Shown: in pieces, positions 7,881 to 15,926 of the stretch
Layout: every line of letters starts with the position of its first letter
How positions within the stretch are numbered: position 1 is the first letter of the stretch
Assembly: GCA_002293525.1 (NCBI GenBank)
Contig: DBDJ01000016.1
Span: 25,968 to 54,571, forward strand
DNA from: Lachnospiraceae bacterium UBA935
Lineage (GTDB): Bacteria; Bacillota; Clostridia; Lachnospirales; Lachnospiraceae
Direction: 5' to 3'
Length of the DNA stretch: 28,604 nt
Translations under genes and position numbers: made by a program
The notes under the pieces: generated by a model
Seen by the model: the letters and a program-made list of their open reading frames with translations, nothing else
Told to the model about the DNA's origin: nothing
Databases searched by the model: none

Positions 7881-8344
7881 TTTTATTAATAAAATTGAAG
7901 ATATCACAACATTATTAGTTGAAATATTCAAGTAATATATTTAATTTAAATAATATATTCATGTATATATTTAATAAAATATTCAATATTGCAAAAAATG
8001 CATGAAATATTCAGTAGATGCTTGAAGTGTTAGAAAAACATAACTAACTCATAATATATCAAGTTTCCGCATCGCCACACCGCCCCGGCCGGCCCTTGAT
8101 CCGGATAGTATATAACTGTTAAGTAGACAAAAAAACCGTAGATTAGACATAGCGGGTTGTTTTTTCAAATCAATGATTTACAATAAATAGGATGGTATAA
8201 ATACAACATAACATATATTACGTAATCATTTTAATCGTTGCTACAACACGTAAATATATTGTTTAATTTTTTAAACAATATAACAAATGATGTCAATAAA
8301 GATATTGTACAAAGGATGCATTCAGGGTGAAGGGAGGAAGTCAC
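7881..8344. other. AT-rich divergent intergenic region with repeated AAATATTCA motifs
   Basis: About 460 bases without a credible gene. The nonamer AAATATTCA occurs at 7922, 7977 and 8005, with a one-base variant at 7953; the first copy sits in the near-palindrome TTGAAATATTCAA. A 12-base perfect inverted repeat (TATATTGTTTAA at 8255-8266, its complement at 8271-8282) lies 62 bases before the radical SAM gene. A short GC-rich patch at 8080-8104 stands out, and TAGACA is repeated 20 bases apart at 8124 and 8144. These could be regulator sites; no regulator gene is adjacent. Confidence 0.5.
8157..8184 (+). promoter_or_regulatory. Candidate promoter for the radical SAM cluster
   Basis: TTGTTT, a 16-base spacer and TACAAT lie about 160 bases upstream of the first gene of the cluster. 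The resulting leader would contain the perfect AT-rich hairpin at 8255-8282, which could act as an attenuator or operator. AT-rich sequence makes chance matches common, so this is tentative. Confidence 0.35.
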
Positions 8345-9499
8345 ATGAGTACGGTTCTAGAGTTGCGAAACAACAATAAGGTGTTAAATCATCTTAAGAT
8401 GATAAAAGCAAAGTCAGCCCAAAATGAATACAGGGATAGGCAAAGGATCGGCATGGTAGAACTGCATCTGACTGACAAATGTGATCTCAACTGTATTTAC
8501 TGCAGTTACGGAACCAATATAAAACATAAGAATCAAATCTATCATGATTTCCCATTTCAGTCACTGGAACGTATCGCGGAAGCAAGCCCCAAGGCCGTAG
8601 TAATTGCCGGCGGCGGTGAGCCGACAATGTATCAAGACGGCGATAAGGACATCGATGACGTGATCAGTTTTTTCAAAGAACAGGAAATCAGCGTCGGTGT
8701 TATCACTAACGGATGTAAACTGGTAGACTGTGATCTTTTCGGCGACGATGACTGGATCCGTGTTTCATTGGACGCGGATACTCAAGGAACTTTCAATCAA
8801 CTTAAAAACGGGAACTTTGAAAAGAGGCTGAAGACCATTGTATTCTATGCCGGAAGCCGGTGCCGCAATGTCGGGATCGGGTTTTTGTACAATAGATTTT
8901 CTTTGGAAAAAATCCCCCGTTTCATTAAATCTATGTACGATATGATTATGAATGAGCTGGGAGAAAACAGCTTGTATAAAATCAATCTTCAGTTCCGTCC
9001 CACCTGCCCGATCGAGAGCTGCGAATGCCCGTCCGGAAATTATGAAGGCAAACTCCTGCTTACCCCCGACCAGTATTCCTGGTGGGGTGAAGCGGTAGAC
9101 AATGTCCGGACAGAAGCGGAAGAGCTGTTCCGTGATTCTGGATTTTCCGATTTTGTTCATCATCAGACCAATTTTTATCAGATATTTGAAGAGCGCAAGA
9201 GTGCCTATGATTTTAAGCATTGCTATATGTCGCTGGCAAAATGGCTGATCAAAACCAATGGGGACATCTATTCCTGTGTGATGAAGGCTACCAACGACAG
9301 TAAAAAACTGGGAAACATCATAACAGATCATTTTGATGCCATCTATGAAAATGAATTAAAGTACTTTGAGCTGGAAAAAAACTATTGCAGCGGTGTCGAA
9401 GAATGCTGCCGGATTACTGGAGTGATTAACCAGATCGTACAAGATAATTATGAAGTGATTTCAGATGACATTGAATACGGAGATTCTTATTTTTTCTAA
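8345..9499 (+). CDS. Radical SAM enzyme of a putative metabolite cluster
   Basis: A 384-residue enzyme with the radical SAM motif CDLNCIYC (cysteines 46, 50 and 53), followed by AGGGEPTM, the SAM-binding GGE motif. The C-terminal part has further cysteines (CPIESCECP, HCYMS, DIYSC, CSGVEECC) in a SPASM or twitch-like arrangement for extra Fe-S clusters. GGAGG seven bases before ATG 8345 fixes the start; a GTG at 8327 lies within the ribosome binding site. Radical SAM dehydrogenases and deoxygenases sit beside DegT aminotransferases and glycosyltransferases in aminoglycoside clusters (BtrN, AprD4), and that context fits here. The alternative is a peptide-modifying maturase, but no precursor peptide lies immediately upstream. 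The reaction is unknown. Confidence 0.8.
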   Translation: MSTVLELRNNNKVLNHLKMIKAKSAQNEYRDRQRIGMVELHLTDKCDLNCIYCSYGTNIKHKNQIYHDFPFQSLERIAEASPKAVVIAGGGEPTMYQDGDKDIDDVISFFKEQEISVGVITNGCKLVDCDLFGDDDWIRVSLDADTQGTFNQLKNGNFEKRLKTIVFYAGSRCRNVGIGFLYNRFSLEKIPRFIKSMYDMIMNELGENSLYKINLQFRPTCPIESCECPSGNYEGKLLLTPDQYSWWGEAVDNVRTEAEELFRDSGFSDFVHHQTNFYQIFEERKSAYDFKHCYMSLAKWLIKTNGDIYSCVMKATNDSKKLGNIITDHFDAIYENELKYFELEKNYCSGVEECCRITGVINQIVQDNYEVISDDIEYGDSYFF

Positions 9500-9644
9500 G
9501 GAAACACTGATGCATCAGCGTTTCCCTAATGAATAATGACCCGGAGGAGGCAAAAAAAGTCTAAGGAACAATAACCTAGCGGCAATAAATTTTACTAAGG
9601 AAAAATAACTCAGAGGTAATAAATTTAAAGAAAGGATCACAACC
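9496..9644 (+). repeat. Degenerate tandem repeats in the gap between the radical SAM and aminotransferase genes
   Basis: The segment consists of about four related units, each beginning CTAAGGAA or CTAATGAA, at 9496, 9526, 9561 and 9595 (spacing 30, 35 and 34 bases). The last two are the closest: both read CTAAGGAA, AATAAC, then AATAAATTT. The first unit starts on the stop codon of the radical SAM gene and contains the palindrome at 9500-9525 (GGAAAC and CTGA pairing with TCAG and GTTTCC, one mismatch). The last runs into the ribosome binding site of the aminotransferase gene. The pattern suggests repeated duplication of a stop-plus-ribosome-binding-site segment. Confidence 0.6.
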
Positions 9645-10889
9645 ATGAAAAGAACAGATCACAAATTTCCGGCCTGGCCTCAGTTCAATGAGCAAAGTTA
9701 CATGGATATCATTGAACCTTTAAAATCAGGAAAAGTGAATTATTGGACCGGAAAAAAGGGGAAAGAGTTTGAAGAAATGTTTGCCGCCTACAGCGGCGCC
9801 AAAATGGCCGTCTCCTGCACCAGTGGGACTTCGGCAGTACATATTGCGGTTGCTGGGCTGGGAATCGGACCCGGGGACGAAGTCATTGTCCCGTCCTATA
9901 CTTTTATCGCCACCTCGTTTGCGGTACTGCAGGCCGGCGCGATTCCGGTATTCTGTGACACGGCGACCGATCATACCATGGATCCGGCCAAAATCGAAGC
10001 CTTGATCAGTAAACGGACAAAGGCCATCATCGTTGTCCATTTATACGGTATTGTCTGTGACATGGATGCGATCCTGTCGGTAGCAGCAAGGCATCAGTTA
10101 TATGTGATCGAAGATTCCGCACAGTGTCTGGGCGGCGTCTATAAGGGGAAAAAAGTCGGGACGGTCGGACATGTGGGAACCTTCAGTTTCTGTCAAAGCA
10201 AGCATTTTACGACTGGCGGTGAAGGCGGCATGGTGATTACGACCGACGAGGAAATCGGCTGGAGCTGCCGTGCCTTCCGCGACCATGGCTTCGACGTGAA
10301 AAAGCGCTTTGACTTATTGTCGCTGGAAGAAGAAAGTGATTATGTCCATAACTCGGTAGGTTATAATTACCGGATGACGGAAATACAATCAATTATCGGC
10401 ATCAATGAATTAAAGCGGTTTGAAACCTGGAACATGCCCCGGAGATACCGCTATGCCAAGATGTACGACGAGGCCTTATGCGGGATTCAGGGAATCGCAG
10501 CCCTGCCGCTAAATACGCCCGAGCGCAGGAACGCCTATTGGGAATACCCGGTTATTCTTGACCTGAACTGCCTGGACACCGATGCCACCGGCATCATCAT
10601 GGAATTAAGAGAGCTGGGAATACCAGTGTTTAAGATCCAATGGCCGGAAGCCTATAAAGAGCGGGTATACCGGGAACATAACGGTTTTGGAAGCGCTAAG
10701 TTCCCGTTTGAATCCAAAGAATATACCGACGCCGCTGCGGTGGATTATACGAAAGTAACCTGTGAGGTTGCCGCATCGCTTCGTAGCAAAACCTTGTCCT
10801 TATACCTACATCCGACATGGGAAGAAGAAGATATCCAAGTCTGCATCGATTATTTTGTAACCGTACTTGAGAAGCATTATAAACCGTAA
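9645..10889 (+). CDS. DegT/DnrJ/EryC1/StrS-family PLP aminotransferase
   Basis: A 414-residue fold-type I aminotransferase of the sugar and cyclitol group. The motif SFCQSKHFTTGGEGGM holds the PLP-binding lysine at about residue 186. Earlier parts of the family pattern are also clear: the cofactor-contact segment SCTSGTSAVH near 57, PSYTFIATS near 84 and EDSAQCLGG near 156. The QSK version of the lysine motif is closer to the inosose and AHBA-type members than to the usual SFHATK of UDP-sugar enzymes; that is a recollection, not a search. It probably converts a keto group on a sugar or cyclitol to an amine using glutamate or glutamine. It is the second gene of the cluster, 18 bases before the glycosyltransferase gene. 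Confidence 0.9.
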   Translation: MKRTDHKFPAWPQFNEQSYMDIIEPLKSGKVNYWTGKKGKEFEEMFAAYSGAKMAVSCTSGTSAVHIAVAGLGIGPGDEVIVPSYTFIATSFAVLQAGAIPVFCDTATDHTMDPAKIEALISKRTKAIIVVHLYGIVCDMDAILSVAARHQLYVIEDSAQCLGGVYKGKKVGTVGHVGTFSFCQSKHFTTGGEGGMVITTDEEIGWSCRAFRDHGFDVKKRFDLLSLEEESDYVHNSVGYNYRMTEIQSIIGINELKRFETWNMPRRYRYAKMYDEALCGIQGIAALPLNTPERRNAYWEYPVILDLNCLDTDATGIIMELRELGIPVFKIQWPEAYKERVYREHNGFGSAKFPFESKEYTDAAAVDYTKVTCEVAASLRSKTLSLYLHPTWEEEDIQVCIDYFVTVLEKHYKP

Positions 10890-10907
10890 CCAAAGGAGAA
10901 AAACCAA

Positions 10908-11840
10908 ATGAACGAAATACTTTATGACATCTCGGTTATTTTATCCGTTTATAACCGGGCGGATGAACTGGCACTGACTTTAGATTCTTTATGTAATCAG
11001 ACGATCGGCAGGGACAGGTTTGAAGTCATCGTCTGTGACGACGGCTCCAAAGAAGACATCCTCGGCGTGACTAAAAGATATGAGGATAAATTCAACTTGC
11101 GCTACTGTTATCAGCCGGATCGCGGATTCTGCGCGGCAACCGTGCGCAATCTGGGAATCAGGGTATCTCATGCCAAGCTTTGCATGTTGCTGGATAACGG
11201 CATTTTGCTCGCTTCCAAGGCTCTGGAATGCCATGTAAAAGCCCACAAGCATAAAAAATGCGCGGTGACGGGCTATGTCTACGGGTTTGACGACATGGAT
11301 ATCTATTCTGACGAAGTAAGGGAAGTGATCGACAATAACCACATTGACAGAGCGATTGAGATATTAGAAGAGCAAAAATACTATGACTGCCGGGAGGTGG
11401 TATATCAGGAACTCGGAGACGATTTAAATAACTATCCCGCATCCTGGGTCTTGTACTGGGCCGGCAATATGTCGGCAGACCGTAACTTCCTCTTCGAAGT
11501 GGGCCTGTGTGACGAAAGCTTTGATACCTGGGGCGGAGAGGATAACGATCTTGCCCTTGCTTTATACATGAACGGCGCGGAATTTATCCTTGACAGAGGC
11601 TGCGCCAGTGCACATTACCCGCACACCAAGATCCACAACCTGATTCGGGATCCGGAACTGGGCAAACAGGAGCTGCTTGACAAGCAAAAATACCTTTACA
11701 GCAAATACCCGCTGGACACCCTCAGAAAATGGTATGACATCCATGAACTGGAACTGAATCAATGGCTGGTTAAAAACGGCGTTAATGGTGATTTGCGGAA
11801 ATCATCGCAGAAGCTGGGTTCTCTCCTGAATAAAACATAA
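10908..11840 (+). CDS. Family 2 glycosyltransferase with galactosyltransferase-like C-terminal part
   Basis: A 310-residue GT-A fold enzyme. The N-terminal motif DISVILSVYNRADEL and VCDDGS (about residues 41-46) bind the nucleotide sugar, and FDTWGGEDNDLALAL (Glu211-Asp212) matches the acceptor-site motif of the glyco_transf_7C type. At the position of the metal-binding DxD motif this protein has LDNG (Asp96-Asn97-Gly98), so the second acidic residue is missing. No membrane segment is visible, so it acts in the cytoplasm. AAGGAG lies upstream of the ATG. Within the cluster it would join a sugar to the aminated product before export. The substrates are unknown. Confidence 0.85.
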   Translation: MNEILYDISVILSVYNRADELALTLDSLCNQTIGRDRFEVIVCDDGSKEDILGVTKRYEDKFNLRYCYQPDRGFCAATVRNLGIRVSHAKLCMLLDNGILLASKALECHVKAHKHKKCAVTGYVYGFDDMDIYSDEVREVIDNNHIDRAIEILEEQKYYDCREVVYQELGDDLNNYPASWVLYWAGNMSADRNFLFEVGLCDESFDTWGGEDNDLALALYMNGAEFILDRGCASAHYPHTKIHNLIRDPELGKQELLDKQKYLYSKYPLDTLRKWYDIHELELNQWLVKNGVNGDLRKSSQKLGSLLNKT

Positions 11841-11927
11841 AGCAAAAGATGATAAAAGTTATATAGTAAAACATAAAAAGAAATAGTAAAATAAAAGAAA
11901 AATATAATGTAAGGAAAGTAATAGGCG

Positions 11928-13184
11928 GTGCTAAATCAGGAAAATATAAAAAATAATACCAGATATTTCTACATACAGTTTGCCTTTGCTTCAGCATTTA
12001 CGATGCTTACCGGCGGGGTTTTTTTAAGCGGCCTTGCGCTTTATATGAATGCCAGCGACCTGATCGTCAGCTATTGTCAGGTGATACCCAACTTGTGCGG
12101 CATCACCATTTTATTCCTGTCCTTCCTGCTGGAAAAGTTCACCAGTAAAAAGCGCCTGACGATCTGGCTGACCTTTATTGCCAAGCTGGTTAGCAGCCTG
12201 ATCATCTTTATCCCGCTGGCAGTGACAGAAGAATATCAGATTCTGGTATTTATGGTACTGGTTGTCCTGTCTTATACCCTGCAGGCACTGAGCACCGTGT
12301 CACTAAATAACTGGATGTTGCATTTCATCCCCAAAAGCAAGGAAGGGAAAATCATATCCATAAGGCAGACCTGGTCACTGGCTGTGACCGTCATCCTGTC
12401 CCTTTCGGCCAGCCAGTTCATGGATATGATGAAAGTGTCCGGCAGGGCCTATGGCGGCTATCTGGTTCTGTATCTGCTGGGAATGGTGATGGCGGCAGCG
12501 GAACTGATTACCTTGTCCCGTGTCGAGGAAGTCAAAGTCAGTGTCACGTCAAAACGCGCCGTTACGATATCCGATATTTTTCGTCTGCCTTTACGCAACA
12601 AGACTTTTATCAGCTACGTGACCTATATATTCTTGTTTTATGTTTTATTGAATATATCCGACAGCTTCATTACGGTATTTTTAATGAGGTATTTACAGCT
12701 TCCCTACCGGCTGATTGTCATTTTCATGCTGATGCTGCAGCTGCCGCAGATTTTCCTCTTTCGTATTTGGGGGAAAATCAGTGATAGAGTAGGCCACAAA
12801 TTTGTGCTGTTTCTGTCCATATGGTTTTTTATCGGCGAGACGTTCCTGTTCGGCTTGTCTCACTCCGGCAATTATTTTATTTTTGTGCCGCTGGGCTATT
12901 TAGTAGCTTCGGTAGGCAATTCCGGGTTTGCGATCGCCTTATTTAACCGCCGTTATGAGATCATCCCGGAAGACGGAAGAATGGTGTACGACTGTTTTTA
13001 CAGTGCCGCCATCGGCCTGGCCTTGCTTCTGGGGCCGTTCATCGGCGGTAATATCAAGGAAGGGTTTACCGCACAGCTGTCTTCGTCCGGAATAGCACAA
13101 TTCTGGGATATCCGCTTACTGTACTTTATTTCCGCAGCCGGAATCCTGATTCTGCAGTGTTTTCATTTAAGGAAACATAGATAA
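11928..13184 (+). CDS. MFS transporter, probable exporter
   Basis: A 418-residue membrane protein with about 12 hydrophobic segments. The loop motif GKISDRVGHK near residue 283 matches the conserved major facilitator loop pattern G-x-x-x-D-R-x-G. It starts with GTG, preceded by AAGGAAAG at a spacing of nine bases; no better ATG exists upstream. It follows the glycosyltransferase gene after 87 bases of AT-rich DNA and precedes the SDR gene, so it belongs to the same transcription unit. The most likely role is export of the cluster product, as in antibiotic clusters; import cannot be excluded because direction is not readable from sequence. Confidence 0.82.
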   Translation: MLNQENIKNNTRYFYIQFAFASAFTMLTGGVFLSGLALYMNASDLIVSYCQVIPNLCGITILFLSFLLEKFTSKKRLTIWLTFIAKLVSSLIIFIPLAVTEEYQILVFMVLVVLSYTLQALSTVSLNNWMLHFIPKSKEGKIISIRQTWSLAVTVILSLSASQFMDMMKVSGRAYGGYLVLYLLGMVMAAAELITLSRVEEVKVSVTSKRAVTISDIFRLPLRNKTFISYVTYIFLFYVLLNISDSFITVFLMRYLQLPYRLIVIFMLMLQLPQIFLFRIWGKISDRVGHKFVLFLSIWFFIGETFLFGLSHSGNYFIFVPLGYLVASVGNSGFAIALFNRRYEIIPEDGRMVYDCFYSAAIGLALLLGPFIGGNIKEGFTAQLSSSGIAQFWDIRLLYFISAAGILILQCFHLRKHR

Positions 13185-13285
13185 TATCAGTATTCCCCAG
13201 ACGCTACGCAGGATATATTTTCCAAATAATGAACATAAATCTCAAGAAAAGCGAAACGTGCCATGAGCACGGAAGGAGGATGCCT

Positions 13286-14347
13286 ATGACAAAAGATTTT
13301 TATGGACGGAAAAATCCAGCGGATGAATTTGCAGATAAAACGGTATTGATCACCGGCGGCACCGGAACAGTCGGACTAGCGTGTTTAAAAAGATTATTGA
13401 GCTATCCGGTTAAAGAAATCAGGATATTTTCGCGGGATGAAAGCAAGCAGTATGACATGCAGAATACTTACAGCGATAAGAGAATCAGTTATTTTCTCGG
13501 TGATTTGAAAGACCGGGAAAGCATATTATATGCGTTGAGCGGCAGCAGCATTGTCTTCCATACCGCTGCCTTAAAGCAAGTCCCGCTGTGCGAGCGCAAC
13601 CCGCTGGAAGCGGTTAAAACTAATATTTTAGGTACGGATCATCTGCTCAGTGCCGCAGACATCTGTAATGTGGAAAAACTGATCTACTTATCCAGTGACA
13701 AGGCTGTTGATCCGACATGCACTATGGGACTGACGAAAAAACTTGAAGAAATCATGTGCGTCTCCAAGTCACAGTACCTAAGTCCGCTCATATGCGGGGT
13801 GAGGTTCGGCAATGTGCTGTTCTCCAAAGGATCGGTGATACCGCTGTTTATTGATCAGATAAGTCGCGGCCGGAAAATCACGGTTACCGACCCGAAGATG
13901 ACCCGTTTTATCATGAGCATCGACGAAGCTGTGGATCTGGTACTGTATGCCTCCCTTTATGGGAAGTCGGGGCAGATCTATGTGAAAAAATGCCGTACCT
14001 GCCGGATCGGCGATCTGGTTGAAGCGATTTCTTTTGTTTTTTCGGATATCTATACCGGGAGCGAAATCATCGGCGTCCGTAAAAACGAAAAATACCATGA
14101 AGTCATGCTGACAGCTGAAGAAACCCGGCATATTGTCGAAGAAAACGACGATTTTATCGGAATCGATTACACGGTGCCGCCTGATCCTTCTAAAGGGCGG
14201 GAAGAGTATAATTCAGGCACGGAAAAGCTGCTCAGTGTAGAAGAATTAAAAAGCCTGTTGCTAGAAAGCAAGTTTCTGAAGGAAAATCTGGTTCAGATTA
14301 TTCAGTTTAAGCAGTTAAATACCAAAGAATTGGTGCAGACAGTTTGA
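13286..14347 (+). CDS. Extended SDR, UDP-GlcNAc 4,6-dehydratase-like (CapD/WbpM/FlaA1 family)
   Basis: A 353-residue NAD(P)-dependent enzyme. The Rossmann motif TGGTGTVG is at about residues 23-30. The motif SSDKAVDPTCTMGLTKKLEE is the family's catalytic segment in the SMK form, with Met where classical SDRs have Tyr. HTAALKQVPLCERNPLEAVKTN and TRFIMSIDEAV are further family hallmarks. An ATG at 13229 opens the same frame but has no ribosome binding site; GGAGG at 13275-13279, six bases before ATG 13286, decides the start. The enzyme would make a 4-keto-6-deoxy (or epimerised) UDP-amino sugar, which the aminotransferase or glycosyltransferase of the same cluster could use. It is the last gene of the cluster. 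Confidence 0.85.
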   Translation: MTKDFYGRKNPADEFADKTVLITGGTGTVGLACLKRLLSYPVKEIRIFSRDESKQYDMQNTYSDKRISYFLGDLKDRESILYALSGSSIVFHTAALKQVPLCERNPLEAVKTNILGTDHLLSAADICNVEKLIYLSSDKAVDPTCTMGLTKKLEEIMCVSKSQYLSPLICGVRFGNVLFSKGSVIPLFIDQISRGRKITVTDPKMTRFIMSIDEAVDLVLYASLYGKSGQIYVKKCRTCRIGDLVEAISFVFSDIYTGSEIIGVRKNEKYHEVMLTAEETRHIVEENDDFIGIDYTVPPDPSKGREEYNSGTEKLLSVEELKSLLLESKFLKENLVQIIQFKQLNTKELVQTV

Positions 14348-14368
14348 TTTCCTGATTTCTGTACCAGA

Positions 14369-14492
14369 TCACAGACCAAGGTTCTGTGAGGTGTAATTAA
14401 ATTTTTGTTACAGTTCGCAGAACGTTGTTACTGTGCAGTGATTTGATGCACTTTGCCTGGTCTGAACAGTAACAGATTTTTATAAAAAATCT
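14369..14492 (+). terminator. Hairpin group at the end of the metabolite cluster
   Basis: Two simple hairpins follow the SDR gene: TCACAGA/TCTGTGA (14369-14389) and a perfect AGATTTTT/AAAAATCT stem around ATA (14474-14492). Between them GTTACTGT and ACAGTAAC (ending at 14473) are complementary, and CAGACCAAGG can pair with CCTGGTCTG. GAACAGTAACA at 14464 is the motif shared with dispersed repeats A and B. Transcription of the cluster probably ends here, but the exact terminator is uncertain. Confidence 0.4.
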
Positions 14493-14534
14493 ACAAAGGT
14501 AAAAATTAAGCTGTTAATGGATGGCGTTTTATAT

Positions 14535-14540
14535 TATAAT
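14535..14540 (+). promoter_or_regulatory. Candidate -10 element of the EAL/HDOD gene
   Basis: A perfect TATAAT lies 43 bases upstream of the start codon. No good -35 hexamer is seen 17 bases upstream (TGTTAA), so this promoter may need an activator. Confidence 0.45.
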
Positions 14541-14583
14541 AGCATCAGGTAACTACTATTAAGACCAACCGGGAGGGATTATT

Positions 14584-15813
14584 ATGCTGATTACACTGGT
14601 GCCTTTTTTCGATGATTCCATGGCGGTTATCGCCTATTCCTTTTTTTCACAGAAAAACAACAATTTATTAGAACCCAGCGTGCAAAGCACCGCTCTCAAT
14701 GACGGTGCCGTCAACATCCTGGCCCTGGACCTGATCCAGAAGGTCGGCATCGACGCGCTGACCGGTGGCAAGGAGCTTTTTGTTCCCCTTAACAACGTAA
14801 ATATTTTTGCGGATATTTCATCACAGTATGACGGCCCGCTTGAGAAGCTGATCCTGCTTCTTGACAGTCATGTGAAGCCCGAGGAAATGTATCTGAAACG
14901 CATCAAAGAACTGAAGCAGATGGGTTATAAGATGGCGGTCCGCAAGCTGAATCTGCAGGAATTTGATCATTACAAACAGATACTGCTACTGATGGATTAT
15001 GTCATTCTGGATGACAAGAAAGTGAACCTCCAGAATGTCAAGTTCTATTTCGGCAGGATTTACCCCGACCTGAAATTGATCGCCGGCAACATTGCCACCG
15101 GCGAACGTTATGAGGAGATCAAGCAAATCGGCGGCTATTCCATGTATGAAGGCGAGTTTTTCCGTCTTCCCTTAAACCGCGGGCAGCATGACGTTTCCCC
15201 GCTTAAGGTAAACTATATCCGGCTGCTGAACATCGTGAACAGCAACAATTTTGAACTGGCGGATGCGGCCGACATCATCGGCCAGGATACGGCGCTGGTC
15301 ATTTCCCTGTTAAAGATGGTGAATACCAGGGCCATCAATTCAGAAATCACCTCCATCCGCCATGCTGCGGCGATGCTCGGCCAGAAGGAGCTGAAGAAGT
15401 GGATCAATACGGCAGTGACCAAGGAACTTTATGCTGATAAGCCCAACGAAATCACCAGATTCTCCCTGATCCGGGCTAAATTCCTGGAAAACCTGGCCCC
15501 GGCTTTTGAGATGGCAGTTCATGCTCCGGAGCTTTTCCTGATGGGGCTGTTTTCCGTCATTGATGTCATCTTAGAACTCAGCATGGAAGAAGCCCTGAAG
15601 ATCGTTCAAGTTTCAAGGGATGTTCACGACGCGCTGGTCAAACAGAAAGGCAAGTTTTATCCGATATTTGAGTTTATCCTTAGATATGAAACCGCTGACT
15701 GGCAAGAAGTATCCCGGCTGATGATCATACACAATATCAGCCTTGACCAGCTACATGCGGCTTATGTTGATTCTTTGAGCTGGTACAGCAATCTGATTTC
15801 CCGGACCGTTTAG
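14584..15813 (+). CDS. YuxH-type protein: degenerate EAL domain plus HDOD domain
   Basis: A 409-residue cytoplasmic signalling protein. Residues 1 to about 200 have the layout of an EAL domain but lack the catalytic EAL, DDFG-type and metal-binding motifs, so cyclic di-GMP hydrolysis is unlikely. Residues 205-395 form an HDOD domain; recognisable parts are NSNNFELADAADIIGQD, ALVISLLKMVN and SIRHAAAMLGQKELKKWI. HDOD proteins act in signal transduction and stress or motility control without catalysis. GGGAGG is well placed before the ATG. It is probably a single-gene unit, separated from the surface-protein operon by 113 bases that contain a short direct repeat (GCCCGCGAAGA twice, near 15813 and 15838). 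Confidence 0.85.
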   Translation: MLITLVPFFDDSMAVIAYSFFSQKNNNLLEPSVQSTALNDGAVNILALDLIQKVGIDALTGGKELFVPLNNVNIFADISSQYDGPLEKLILLLDSHVKPEEMYLKRIKELKQMGYKMAVRKLNLQEFDHYKQILLLMDYVILDDKKVNLQNVKFYFGRIYPDLKLIAGNIATGERYEEIKQIGGYSMYEGEFFRLPLNRGQHDVSPLKVNYIRLLNIVNSNNFELADAADIIGQDTALVISLLKMVNTRAINSEITSIRHAAAMLGQKELKKWINTAVTKELYADKPNEITRFSLIRAKFLENLAPAFEMAVHAPELFLMGLFSVIDVILELSMEEALKIVQVSRDVHDALVKQKGKFYPIFEFILRYETADWQEVSRLMIIHNISLDQLHAAYVDSLSWYSNLISRTV

Positions 15814-15926
15814 CCCGCGAAGAAAACCATTTAGCCAGCCCGCGAAGAGAATTGTTGAGCCGGATCGCCAGAAGGATCTTTTTCTAAAAAATAGCAAGTT
15901 TACTTCAGCAATAACGAGGTGTTTCG

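Noticed and set aside
9541..9560. GGAGGAGG as the ribosome binding site of a hidden gene in the linker
   Set aside because: No start codon opens a usable frame at a suitable distance; the motif is part of the degenerate tandem repeat.
9496..9644. CRISPR array
   Set aside because: The units are degenerate, about 30-35 bases with no constant repeat and spacer pattern, and no cas genes are present.
13229..13285. Upstream ATG extending the SDR gene by 19 codons
   Set aside because: It has no ribosome binding site, and the extension does not resemble the family N-terminus; GGAGG before ATG 13286 is far better.
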